The translations under genes and the position numbers were made by a program. A model generated the notes under the pieces. That model was not told where the DNA came from. It made no database searches and was given only the letters and a program-made list of their open reading frames with translations. A stretch of DNA of 5,314 nt from Clostridiales bacterium (GTDB lineage: Bacteria; Bacillota; Clostridia; Oscillospirales; QAMX01). The stretch's first letter is position 1, and every line of letters begins with the position of its first letter. The stretch lies in assembly GCA_003149835.1 (NCBI GenBank), contig QAMX01000017.1:1-5314 (forward strand), written 5' to 3'. This document shows, piece after piece, positions 1-4,853 of this stretch.

Positions 1-920
1 AATTGCCGAAGGGTCGTCCGGGAAGCGGAGCCCGGGTCGAGAATGGTGAAATTCTCCGCCGAAAGGCCGAGGCCGTTATAGCCGGTCACGACCACCCAGT
101 GCTGCTGACCCGAAGAGGTCTTAGCGCCGTAGATGACCGGCGTGCCCTGACGAAGCAGAGACAGGACGGTGGAAAGCGCGCCTGAGCTTTCGCTGACCAG
201 CCGGTAGTTGGACGGCCAGTACAGCGCGCCGCCGGAAGAATAGGAAAGGCGGCGGCTCATCTCCGCCGGATTGACGGAGGTTCCGAGACGGTAGGATTCC
301 GTCATCGCCAGCGCGGTGGTCGTGCAGCCGATTTGGCCGATGGTTTTTCCGGAAGAGCCGATCTGAACGGACGCCCAGCGGGAGTCCGTCTGCTTGTAGC
401 TGGGAACGGCAAGGGAAACGGAAGCGGCGGATCCGCCGGAAGCGGACAGATAGGCGCTGCTGACGTAACCGGTTTTGACGCCGTTATAGAGAATCCGGCT
501 CCAACCGTTCGCCTGGGAGAGCACCGCCACGGCGGTTCCCTTTGGCAGAGAGACCAGCACAGAGTACGAAGAGCCCGGACCGCTGCGGACATTCAGGCGG
601 CCGGAGGCAGTCGATACGACGGCCGAATAGCTGCCGTCCACGGTTTTGATGTAGGCGGCGCTGCTGTATCCGTAGGAATTGGCGCCATACCGTACCTTCC
701 ACCAAGAGCCGGATTGAGAGATCAGGGTCACGGCGCTGCCCTTGGGCAGAGAGGTCAAAACCGGAGCGGAAGCAGACGCGCTGCTGCGGACATTCAGGCC
801 GCTGGAAACCGTTGCGACGATTCCTGCCGCCGGCGTGTCCTGCGCGGCAAGCGCCGGCGTGCCGGCCATGCACAAGGCCGCCGCGCAGGCGGCTATCAGG
901 GCTGTCAGACGTTTTATCAT
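1..920 (-). CDS. Secreted protein with two SH3b domains and a C39-like cysteine peptidase domain (3' end outside window)
   Basis: Translating the minus strand from the ATG at 920 gives 306 residues with no stop before the left edge, so the C-terminus is missing. Residues 1-27 form a signal peptide: MIKR, a hydrophobic core, then an Ala-x-Ala-type end (TPALAAQ). Two SH3b repeats follow (about 35-91 and 102-158), each with LNVRS, SLPKG, a Trp-containing strand and GY.S.AY at the end. From about 170 the sequence fits the Peptidase_C39_2 family: YKQTDSRW, the likely nucleophile Cys199 in GQIGCTTTALAM, His274 in QHWVVVTGY and Asp295 in LDPGS. In this family SH3b domains usually bind cell wall and the C39 domain cuts peptides, so a role in the envelope is inferred; the substrate is unknown. 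Three ATG codons run in tandem (926, 923, 920). The one at 920 sits best behind the Shine-Dalgarno sequence. The gene is divergent from the symporter operon. Confidence 0.88.
   Translation of the reverse strand, partial: MIKRLTALIAACAAALCMAGTPALAAQDTPAAGIVATVSSGLNVRSSASASAPVLTSLPKGSAVTLISQSGSWWKVRYGANSYGYSSAAYIKTVDGSYSAVVSTASGRLNVRSGPGSSYSVLVSLPKGTAVAVLSQANGWSRILYNGVKTGYVSSAYLSASGGSAASVSLAVPSYKQTDSRWASVQIGSSGKTIGQIGCTTTALAMTESYRLGTSVNPAEMSRRLSYSSGGALYWPSNYRLVSESSGALSTVLSLLRQGTPVIYGAKTSSGQQHWVVVTGYNGLGLSAENFTILDPGSASRTTLRQ
447..818 (-). repeat. Two tandem SH3b repeats, period 201 nt (67 codons)
   Basis: The two SH3b domains keep an exact 67-residue spacing at every shared motif (LNVRS 42 and 109, SLPKG 57 and 124, GY.S.AY 84 and 151). 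At DNA level the most conserved block is the 17-mer GCTGCGGACATTCAGGC (plus-strand reading), present at 582-598 and 783-799. This suggests duplication of one SH3b unit, with the LNVRS-coding part kept nearly unchanged while other parts drifted. Confidence 0.8.
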
Positions 921-925
921 CATCA

Positions 926-932
926 TCACCTC
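926..932 (-). promoter_or_regulatory. Shine-Dalgarno sequence of the SH3b-C39 gene
   Basis: On the minus strand GAGGTGA lies just before three consecutive ATG codons. Counting from AGGTG, the third ATG (920-918) is 6 nt away, a normal spacing, while the first two are too close. This decides the start used here. A GTG in the same frame (929-927) lies inside the Shine-Dalgarno sequence itself. Confidence 0.7.
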
Positions 933-944
933 AAAACATGTATT

Positions 945-1116
945 TGCGGCCAAACCGCAGGGCTTTCTGATCACGGCCGCCGAATCCGTCGGGATTTAGA
1001 AAACGGAGGCGCCGCCGCAGCTTTGCGCCGGCAAAACCGGGCCGTGAGACACTGTTTTTCAAAAGGGAGTCCATGGCCGCCGATAGCGCTTTATGTTGGG
1101 CGTTCCCTCCCTTTTG
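945..1116 (-). promoter_or_regulatory. Structured 5' leader of the SH3b-C39 gene, candidate cis-regulatory RNA
   Basis: The roughly 190-nt leader contains nested inverted repeats, all seen directly. The outermost is CAAAAGGGAG/CTCCCTTTTG (1107-1116 with 1060-1069; about 8 bp remain if transcription starts near 1114). Next is TCACGGCC/GGCCGTGA (1040-1047 with 971-978), which encloses three smaller stems: CCGG/CCGG (1037-1040 with 1028-1031), GGCGC/GCGCC (1025-1029 with 1008-1012) and TCCGT/ACGGA (1003-1007 with 985-989). A last hairpin, TGCGG/CCGCA (955-959 with 945-949), lies 13 nt before the Shine-Dalgarno sequence. Some small stems share a base and would compete. This resembles a multibranch regulatory RNA. 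Cyclic di-AMP riboswitches often precede such cell-wall genes in Bacillota, but I do not see their consensus here, and no known class was recognised. Confidence 0.4.
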
Positions 1117-1120
1117 CTCC

Positions 1121-1149
1121 ATTATAACATGAAAAACCTGAAATTTGAA
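1121..1149 (-). promoter_or_regulatory. Sigma-A promoter with extended -10 for the SH3b-C39 gene
   Basis: On the minus strand TTCAAA (1149-1144, four of six matches to TTGACA) is followed after 17 bp by a perfect TATAAT (1126-1121), with the TGn extension directly upstream (TGT, 1129-1127). Transcription should start near 1115-1113, giving a leader of roughly 190 nt before the start codon. The site lies in an AT-rich island within GC-rich DNA, and the dyad CCAAATATTGG (1154-1164) sits just upstream of the -35 box. Confidence 0.75.
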
Positions 1150-1444
1150 TAGGCCAAATATTGGATTGTATAGCGATTGAAAACACTGATTTTTGGTATT
1201 TTTTTGATCTTATAGTATGTAAATATCAAAATTTGGTTTTGCTTGGCGGCGGTTTCCGCTCCCGTGCGCGGCGAAGCGGCGGCTGGGCGCATCGTCCCGA
1301 TTTCGCCGCCCTGCCCCGTGATTCGGCCGTATTGCGGATCGGAGCCCTGCGGGATCCCTTTTTTGCTCCGCTGTATCCATCGGCCGTTCTATCGGATTTC
1401 TATGGATTTCTTCAAAAAATCCTCCGGTTCCGCGTGCGCGGCTC
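1150..1444. other. Intergenic region between two divergent promoters, no gene seen
   Basis: This stretch has no reading frame with a credible start, ribosome binding site and protein-like composition. Its left part (to about 1240) is AT-rich and holds the dyads CCAAATATTGG (1154-1164) and TTTTGAT-N16-ATCAAAA (1202-1231). The right part is GC-rich, with short hairpin-forming repeats: GGATC/GATCC followed by CTTTTTT (1336-1364), an overlapping CGGAGC/GCTCCG (1340-1345 with 1365-1370), and CCGCGTGCGCGG (1430-1441) directly upstream of the rightward -35 box. Two GGATTTC copies (about 1394-1400 and 1404-1410) resemble the tandem repeat downstream of that promoter. These could be operators, but nothing proves it. 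Confidence 0.6.
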
Positions 1445-1473
1445 TTTACAGCCGGAACGAAATATGCTATAAT
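1445..1473 (+). promoter_or_regulatory. Sigma-A promoter with extended -10 for the symporter-paaK-iorA operon
   Basis: TTTACA (1445-1450, five of six matches to TTGACA), a 17-bp spacer, then a perfect TATAAT (1468-1473) with TGC directly upstream, which makes an extended -10. The expected start is near 1479-1481, so the leader before the symporter ATG is about 230 nt. No other credible plus-strand promoter was found before the paaK or iorA starts. The inverted repeat CCGCG-TG-CGCGG (1430-1441) ends 3 bp before the -35 box and could be a binding site. Confidence 0.8.
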
Positions 1474-1502
1474 AAAAATTGTAGGATTTGCAGAATGGCA
1501 GT

Positions 1503-1524
1503 ATGGATTCAAAATGGATTCAAA
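1503..1524 (+). repeat. Perfect tandem 11-bp repeat ATGGATTCAAA in the operon leader
   Basis: ATGGATTCAAA occurs twice with no gap (1503-1513 and 1514-1524), about 24-45 nt after the expected transcription start. The 11-bp period puts both copies on the same face of the helix, as expected for a regulator bound in tandem. It could equally be an RNA element or a chance slippage product. Confidence 0.6.
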
Positions 1525-1565
1525 GCTTTTTTTCAGCGCGAGACAGCACGGAAGGATGGTATCTC

Positions 1566-1610
1566 ATGATGCTGGCACAGGTCTGCTTCGGTTTGCGGCT
1601 TAATTGTTGA
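1566..1610 (+). CDS. Candidate 14-residue leader peptide MMLAQVCFGLRLNC
   Basis: A short frame of 14 codons plus TGA lies in the leader of the symporter operon. It has a good Shine-Dalgarno sequence, GGAAGGA (1550-1556), 9 nt before the first ATG (1566) and 12 nt before the second (1569). The last codons and the stop lie inside the 5' arm of the terminator-like structure that follows (1589-1661), so a ribosome here would change how that structure folds, as in classical attenuation. The peptide has one Phe and two Cys codons, but no run of aromatic or other diagnostic codons, so a sensing role is not evident. It may instead be a spurious short frame. Translation has not been shown; this rests on position and ribosome binding site alone. 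Confidence 0.35.
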   Translation: MMLAQVCFGLRLNC

Positions 1611-1661
1611 GGGGGAACCTTTTTCTGCATTTCCTCGACAATATTTCCGCGCCGTTTTTTT
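1589..1661 (+). terminator. Terminator-like structure in the operon leader, possible attenuator
   Basis: A 10-bp stem ATTGTTGAGG/CCTCGACAAT (1603-1612 with 1633-1642, one G-U pair) is extended outward, across internal loops, by GCGG/CCGC (1595-1598 with 1647-1650) and CGG/CCG (1589-1591 with 1652-1654). Seven T residues follow at 1655-1661. This has the form of an imperfect intrinsic terminator placed after the promoter and before the symporter gene. The large loop and internal loops reduce confidence. Confidence 0.45.
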
Positions 1662-1753
1662 ATGAACGAAACGGCGCAAAAAAACTGTAAAACCGAAAGA
1701 GAATGAAAATTTATGTGGATCAAGCTTACACTTTTGATCGTTTTTTGCGCCGT
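1649..1753 (+). promoter_or_regulatory. Competing RNA hairpins around the symporter ribosome binding site
   Basis: GCGCCGTTT (1649-1657) can pair with AAACGGCGC (1669-1677), a 9-bp hairpin that uses the 3' arm of the terminator-like structure. The same 3' segment, read as ACGGCGCAAAAAA (1671-1683), is also a perfect 13-bp complement of TTTTTTGCGCCGT (1741-1753) within the symporter coding sequence. That pairing would put the weak ribosome binding site and the ATG (1713) in a 57-nt loop. The two pairings exclude each other. The repeats are seen directly; their function is inferred. Confidence 0.4.
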
Positions 1754-3224
1754 GATGATCTTCATCGGGATTCTTTCCCGCCGTCGGACGCGCGGCGTCG
1801 ATGAATTTGTCCTCGGCGGCCGCTCTGTCGGGCCGTGGCTGACCGCTTTCGCATATGGGACGAGCTATTTTTCCGCCGTGGTCTTTATCGGCTATGCCGG
1901 CCAGTTCGGTTGGAAATACGGGCTCGCTTCGACTTGGATCGGCATCGGCAACGCGCTCATCGGCTCCCTGCTCGCCTGGGTCGTGCTCGGGCGGCGCACG
2001 CGGCTGATGACCAAGCATTTATCCGCCTCGACCATGCCGGAATTTTTCGGCATTCGCTTTGACAGCCGCGGCTTGAAGTTCGTCAGCTCGGCGATCATTT
2101 TTATCTTCATGATCCCCTACACCGCCTCGGTCTACACCGGTCTCTCCCGCCTGTTTTCCATGGCCTTCCATGTTGATTACATATACTGCATGATCGCCAT
2201 GGCCGCGCTCACCGCCGTCTATGTGATTTTGGGCGGTTATGTGGCGACGGCGATCAACGACTTTATCCAAGGGATTATCATGCTGTTCGGCATTGTCGCC
2301 GTCATCGTCTCCGTGCTCTCCGGAAACGGCGGCTTTACCGCGGCCGTCCAGTCGCTTGCGCAGGTCACGGCCGACGGCGGCGGCTTCACCTCGCTGTTCG
2401 GACCCGCGCCGCTCTCGCTGCTCGGCGTCGTCATTCTGACCTCGCTGGGCACATGGGGCCTGCCGCAGATGGTGCATAAATTTTACTCGATTAAATCCGA
2501 CAAGGCGATCAAGACGGGGACGGTGATCTCGACGCTGTTCGCGCTCGTCGTCGCCGGCGGCTCCTATTTTCTCGGCGGCTTCGGGCGGCTCTACGCCGAT
2601 TATGAAGGCGTTGTCGTCAACGGCGTCGTCAAATACGACAATATCGTGCCGACGATGCTGTCCGGCCTCTCCGATATCGTTATCGGCGTCGTTATCGTGC
2701 TCGTTCTGAGCGCTTCCATGTCGACGCTGTCCGGCTTAGTGCTGACATCGAGCTCAACGCTGACCATCGACCTCATCGACGGGACGCTCGTCAAGAAGAT
2801 GACGGAGAAGCAGAAGGTGCTCTGCATCCGCATTTTGATCGCGGTTTTCGTCCTGCTCTCCGTCGTCATTGCGCTCGATCCGCCGACCTTTATCGCACAG
2901 CTCATGGGGATCTCGTGGGGCGCGCTCGCCGGCTCGTTTCTGGCGCCGTTCTTATACGGGCTGTTTTCCAAAAAGATCACGCGCGGCGGCGTGTGGGCCT
3001 GCTTTGTCTCCGGCGTCGGCATTACCGTCTCGGCGCTGATCGTTAACTTCTGCGGGCTCGCCTCGTCTGCGGCGCTGCAATTTGTCTGTAACCCCATCAA
3101 CGCCGGCGCAATCGCCATGCTTGCGGGGCTCGTCGTCGCGCCTGTCGTCAGCGCGCTGACGCCGAAGCTGCCCGAGGAAAAAATCACCGCCTGTTTCGAG
3201 GCGTATACAAAGGGATCCGTGTAA
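1713..3224 (+). CDS. Sodium:solute symporter (SSS family, PutP-like), 503 aa
   Basis: An integral membrane protein of about 13 transmembrane helices and normal length for the sodium:solute symporter family (LeuT fold). Family signatures are clear: EFVLGGRSVGPW (31-42) followed by the unwound-helix region AYGTSYFSAVVFIGYAG (47-63), VHKFYSIKSDKAIK (254-267), and SASMSTLSGLVLTSSS (333-348). In that last block Ser337 and Thr338 align with PutP Ser340/Thr341, the Na2 sodium site. The PutP residue Asp55 seems absent in the matching first-helix region, so proline need not be the substrate. The ATG at 1713 is the only start that keeps the first helix complete; its ribosome binding site is weak (AAAGAGAA, 1696-1703). 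Downstream paaK and iorA suggest an aryl acid or related carboxylate as cargo, an inference from context. Another organic acid or an amino acid is possible. Confidence 0.88.
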   Translation: MWIKLTLLIVFCAVMIFIGILSRRRTRGVDEFVLGGRSVGPWLTAFAYGTSYFSAVVFIGYAGQFGWKYGLASTWIGIGNALIGSLLAWVVLGRRTRLMTKHLSASTMPEFFGIRFDSRGLKFVSSAIIFIFMIPYTASVYTGLSRLFSMAFHVDYIYCMIAMAALTAVYVILGGYVATAINDFIQGIIMLFGIVAVIVSVLSGNGGFTAAVQSLAQVTADGGGFTSLFGPAPLSLLGVVILTSLGTWGLPQMVHKFYSIKSDKAIKTGTVISTLFALVVAGGSYFLGGFGRLYADYEGVVVNGVVKYDNIVPTMLSGLSDIVIGVVIVLVLSASMSTLSGLVLTSSSTLTIDLIDGTLVKKMTEKQKVLCIRILIAVFVLLSVVIALDPPTFIAQLMGISWGALAGSFLAPFLYGLFSKKITRGGVWACFVSGVGITVSALIVNFCGLASSAALQFVCNPINAGAIAMLAGLVVAPVVSALTPKLPEEKITACFEAYTKGSV

Positions 3225-3303
3225 CGGTTTCCGCATCGCGCGGAGCCTCGTCCGTTCTCTTGGCGCGCCGTCCCCGAACAGCGCGGCGTGATTTTGAAAT
3301 TTC

Positions 3304-3344
3304 GGGGAGGAAGGGTTTCCGTCGCGCCGTCAGAGGCGCGACGG
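3304..3344 (+). promoter_or_regulatory. Strong Shine-Dalgarno sequence plus perfect hairpin ahead of paaK
   Basis: GGGGAGGAAGGG (3304-3315) would be an excellent ribosome binding site but lies 30 nt or more from the paaK start codons. Between them is a perfect 10-bp hairpin, CCGTCGCGCC/GGCGCGACGG (3319-3328 with 3335-3344, loop GTCAGA). If folded, it would bring GGAGG to 9 nt from the TTG at 3346. Upstream, CCCCGAA (3272-3278) can pair with TTCGGGG (3301-3307) and cover part of the Shine-Dalgarno sequence. Only TTT follows the hairpin, so it is not a convincing terminator. The rest of the 121-bp gap holds no gene. Confidence 0.5.
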
Positions 3345-3345
3345 T

Positions 3346-4668
3346 TTGGTAACGATCATGCAGATGTTTCAGCCACAAATTGAAACGATGAAACGCGACG
3401 AGCTGCGCGAGTTGCAGCTCGCCAAGCTGAAAAAGCAGGTGGAGCACGCCTATAACGACGTGCCGCACTATAAAAAGCTGCTCGACGAACGCGGCGTCCG
3501 CCCCGAGCACATCCGCTCTCTGGCGGATGTCGCCCTGCTGCCGCTGACGACGAAGGAGGATCTGCGGCAGACGTATCCGTTCGGGATGTTCGGCGTGCCG
3601 CAGCGCGAGGTCGTTAGGATTCACGCCTCGTCGGGGACGACGGGCAAGCCGACGGTCGTCGGCTTTACAAAGGCCGATCTCGACGTGTGGAGCGACTGTA
3701 TCGCCAGACTCTGCACGGCCGTCGGCGTCACGGCCGACGACGTCGCGCAGATTTCTTTTGGCTACGGCCTGTTTACGGGCGCGCTCGGCCTTCATATGGG
3801 GCTGGAAAAGCTCGGCGTCTCGGTGGTTCCGATTTCGAGCGGCAACACCGACAAGCAGCTGATGCTGATGGAGGATTTTGGCACAACCGTATTGATCGCT
3901 ACCCCCTCCTATGCGCTTTATCTCGGCGAAGCGATCCGCGAACGCGGGCTTTCCGACCGGATCAAGCTGCGGATCGGCCTGTTCGGCAGCGAGGGCTGTA
4001 CGCCGGAGATGCGCGCGCAGATCGAAAAGAATATGAACCTCTTCGCCACCGATAACTACGGCCTCAGCGAATGCGGCGGCCCGGGCATGAGCGGCGAATG
4101 CCACCTCCGCAACGGCCTGCACATCGCCGAGGACCACTTTCTCTGCGAGATCATTGATTCGGAGACGCTTGAACCCAAGCGTGAGGGCGAACAGGGCGAG
4201 CTCGTCGTCACCTGTCTGTCCAAGCGGTGTCTGCCCGTACTCCGTTACCGCACCAAGGACATTACCACGCTCGACTATACGCCGTGCGCCTGCGGCAGAA
4301 CGCATGCGCGCATGGCCAAGGTGACCGACCGCGCCGACGACATGCTGATCATCAAGGGCGTCAACGTCTTCCCCTCGCAGATCGAAAGCGTTCTTATCGG
4401 CATGGAGGGCATCGGTCCCCATTATCAGCTCGTGCTGCGCCGCAAAAACTTCATGGACAATCTGGAAGTCAAGGTAGAGCTGATCGATTCGGCGCTGCTT
4501 GAACGCTTCGCGGAGCTTGAAGGCCTCCAACGCCGGATTCACGACCGGCTCAAATCGGTGCTCGGGCTGGAATGCCGTGTCTCGCTCGTCGAGCCGGGCA
4601 CGCTCGAACGCTTTCAGGGAAAAGCCAAGCGCGTCCTCGACCTGCGCAAGGAACCGGACGGTCAGTAA
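3346..4668 (+). CDS. paaK: Phenylacetate-CoA ligase family enzyme (AMP-forming)
   Basis: An adenylate-forming ligase that couples an aryl acid (phenylacetate, indoleacetate or similar) to CoA via an acyl-adenylate, using ATP; cytoplasmic. Its 440 residues match PaaK length. Key motifs: the P-loop ASSGTTGKPT (94-103), SFGYGLFTGALGLHMG (137-152), TPSY (186-189), NYGLSE (237-242), YRTKD with the conserved Asp305 (301-305), DRADDMLIIKGVNVFPSQIE (328-347) opening the C-terminal AMP-binding domain, and GKAKR with the likely catalytic Lys426. PCACGRTH (313-320) matches a Cys-rich turn seen in many anaerobe homologues. The start is uncertain: TTG 3346 has GAGG (3333-3336) 9 nt upstream, although inside a hairpin, while ATG 3358 and ATG 3364 have weak or no ribosome binding sites but fit the usual family N-terminus (MFQPQIETMKRDEL). 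The gene lies 121 bp after the symporter, same strand, probably the same transcript. Confidence 0.93.
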   Translation: MVTIMQMFQPQIETMKRDELRELQLAKLKKQVEHAYNDVPHYKKLLDERGVRPEHIRSLADVALLPLTTKEDLRQTYPFGMFGVPQREVVRIHASSGTTGKPTVVGFTKADLDVWSDCIARLCTAVGVTADDVAQISFGYGLFTGALGLHMGLEKLGVSVVPISSGNTDKQLMLMEDFGTTVLIATPSYALYLGEAIRERGLSDRIKLRIGLFGSEGCTPEMRAQIEKNMNLFATDNYGLSECGGPGMSGECHLRNGLHIAEDHFLCEIIDSETLEPKREGEQGELVVTCLSKRCLPVLRYRTKDITTLDYTPCACGRTHARMAKVTDRADDMLIIKGVNVFPSQIESVLIGMEGIGPHYQLVLRRKNFMDNLEVKVELIDSALLERFAELEGLQRRIHDRLKSVLGLECRVSLVEPGTLERFQGKAKRVLDLRKEPDGQ

Positions 4669-4853
4669 ACGCCCGCTTTCCCCCGATACACTGCGTTCGT
4701 CCGGCGGCCGGGGGCTCTCAGAGCAAGACCGACGCCGACCGGAATTTTCCGCCGGAATGCGGCACTGCGGACGGGGCCTGCTCTCTCCGTTCCGTGCGGC
4801 CGAACCCGTTTTTACAATCTCCAACAACGACCTGAAAGGCATGGTAACGCAAA
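4669..4853 (+). other. 185-bp paaK-iorA gap with a terminator-like hairpin, no gene seen
   Basis: This gap is wide for an operon. It contains CCCCCG/CGGGGG (about 4681-4714), the short palindrome CGGAATTTTCCG (about 4740-4751), and a stem ACGGG/CCCGT (4771-4775 with 4805-4809), extended by GCC/GGC across a CGAA bulge and followed by five T residues (4809-4813). The last resembles a weak intrinsic terminator or internal attenuator. No promoter with both boxes was found here, so iorA probably depends on read-through. Confidence 0.4.

Noticed and set aside
931..1122. 63-codon minus-strand frame within the SH3b-C39 leader, ending at the Shine-Dalgarno sequence
   Set aside because: Its ATG overlaps the -10 box, so it would lie upstream of the expected transcription start, and the internal ATG (1074-1072) has no ribosome binding site. 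A basic leader peptide cannot be fully excluded.
333..1127. Long plus-strand reading frame (264 codons) opposite the SH3b-C39 gene
   Set aside because: It is antisense to a clearly recognisable protein with signal peptide and conserved domains, its composition is Gly/Arg/Ala-rich as expected from a shadow, and it runs on across the other gene's promoter.
1336..1364. GGATC/GATCC stem followed by six T residues as a terminator
   Set aside because: Only 5 bp with a 12-nt loop, no gene upstream on that strand to terminate, and a competing stem places the T-run in a loop.
1161..1569. Overlapping plus-strand frames in the intergenic region
   Set aside because: No ribosome binding site, non-ATG starts, protein composition unlike a real gene, and the frames run through the rightward promoter.
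1649..1684. 9-bp GC-rich hairpin as an intrinsic terminator for either strand
   Set aside because: On the plus strand it is followed by seven A residues, and on the minus strand by GGAAATA, so neither has a 3' T-run; it is kept as a competing hairpin instead.
1662..1706. 14-codon frame MNETAQKNCKTERE just before the symporter
   Set aside because: No Shine-Dalgarno sequence upstream (the preceding bases are a T-run), and its start lies in a hairpin loop.
1480..1712. T-box or other known riboswitch in the operon leader
   Set aside because: The T-box signature GGGTGGNACCGCG is absent, and I recognise no conserved core of the SAM, TPP, THF, c-di-GMP or glycine classes by eye.
4610..4640. ERFQGKAKR in PaaK in place of the PRSEGKA seen in the E. 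coli enzyme, as a catalytic defect
   Set aside because: The catalytic lysine and flanking Gly and Ala are kept, and variation just before GKA is common in anaerobe homologues, so it does not suggest inactivity.
3184..4842. 552-codon minus-strand frame opposite paaK
   Set aside because: The plus strand encodes all PaaK motifs in order. The opposite frame is open because of strong GC bias at third positions and shows no recognisable domain.
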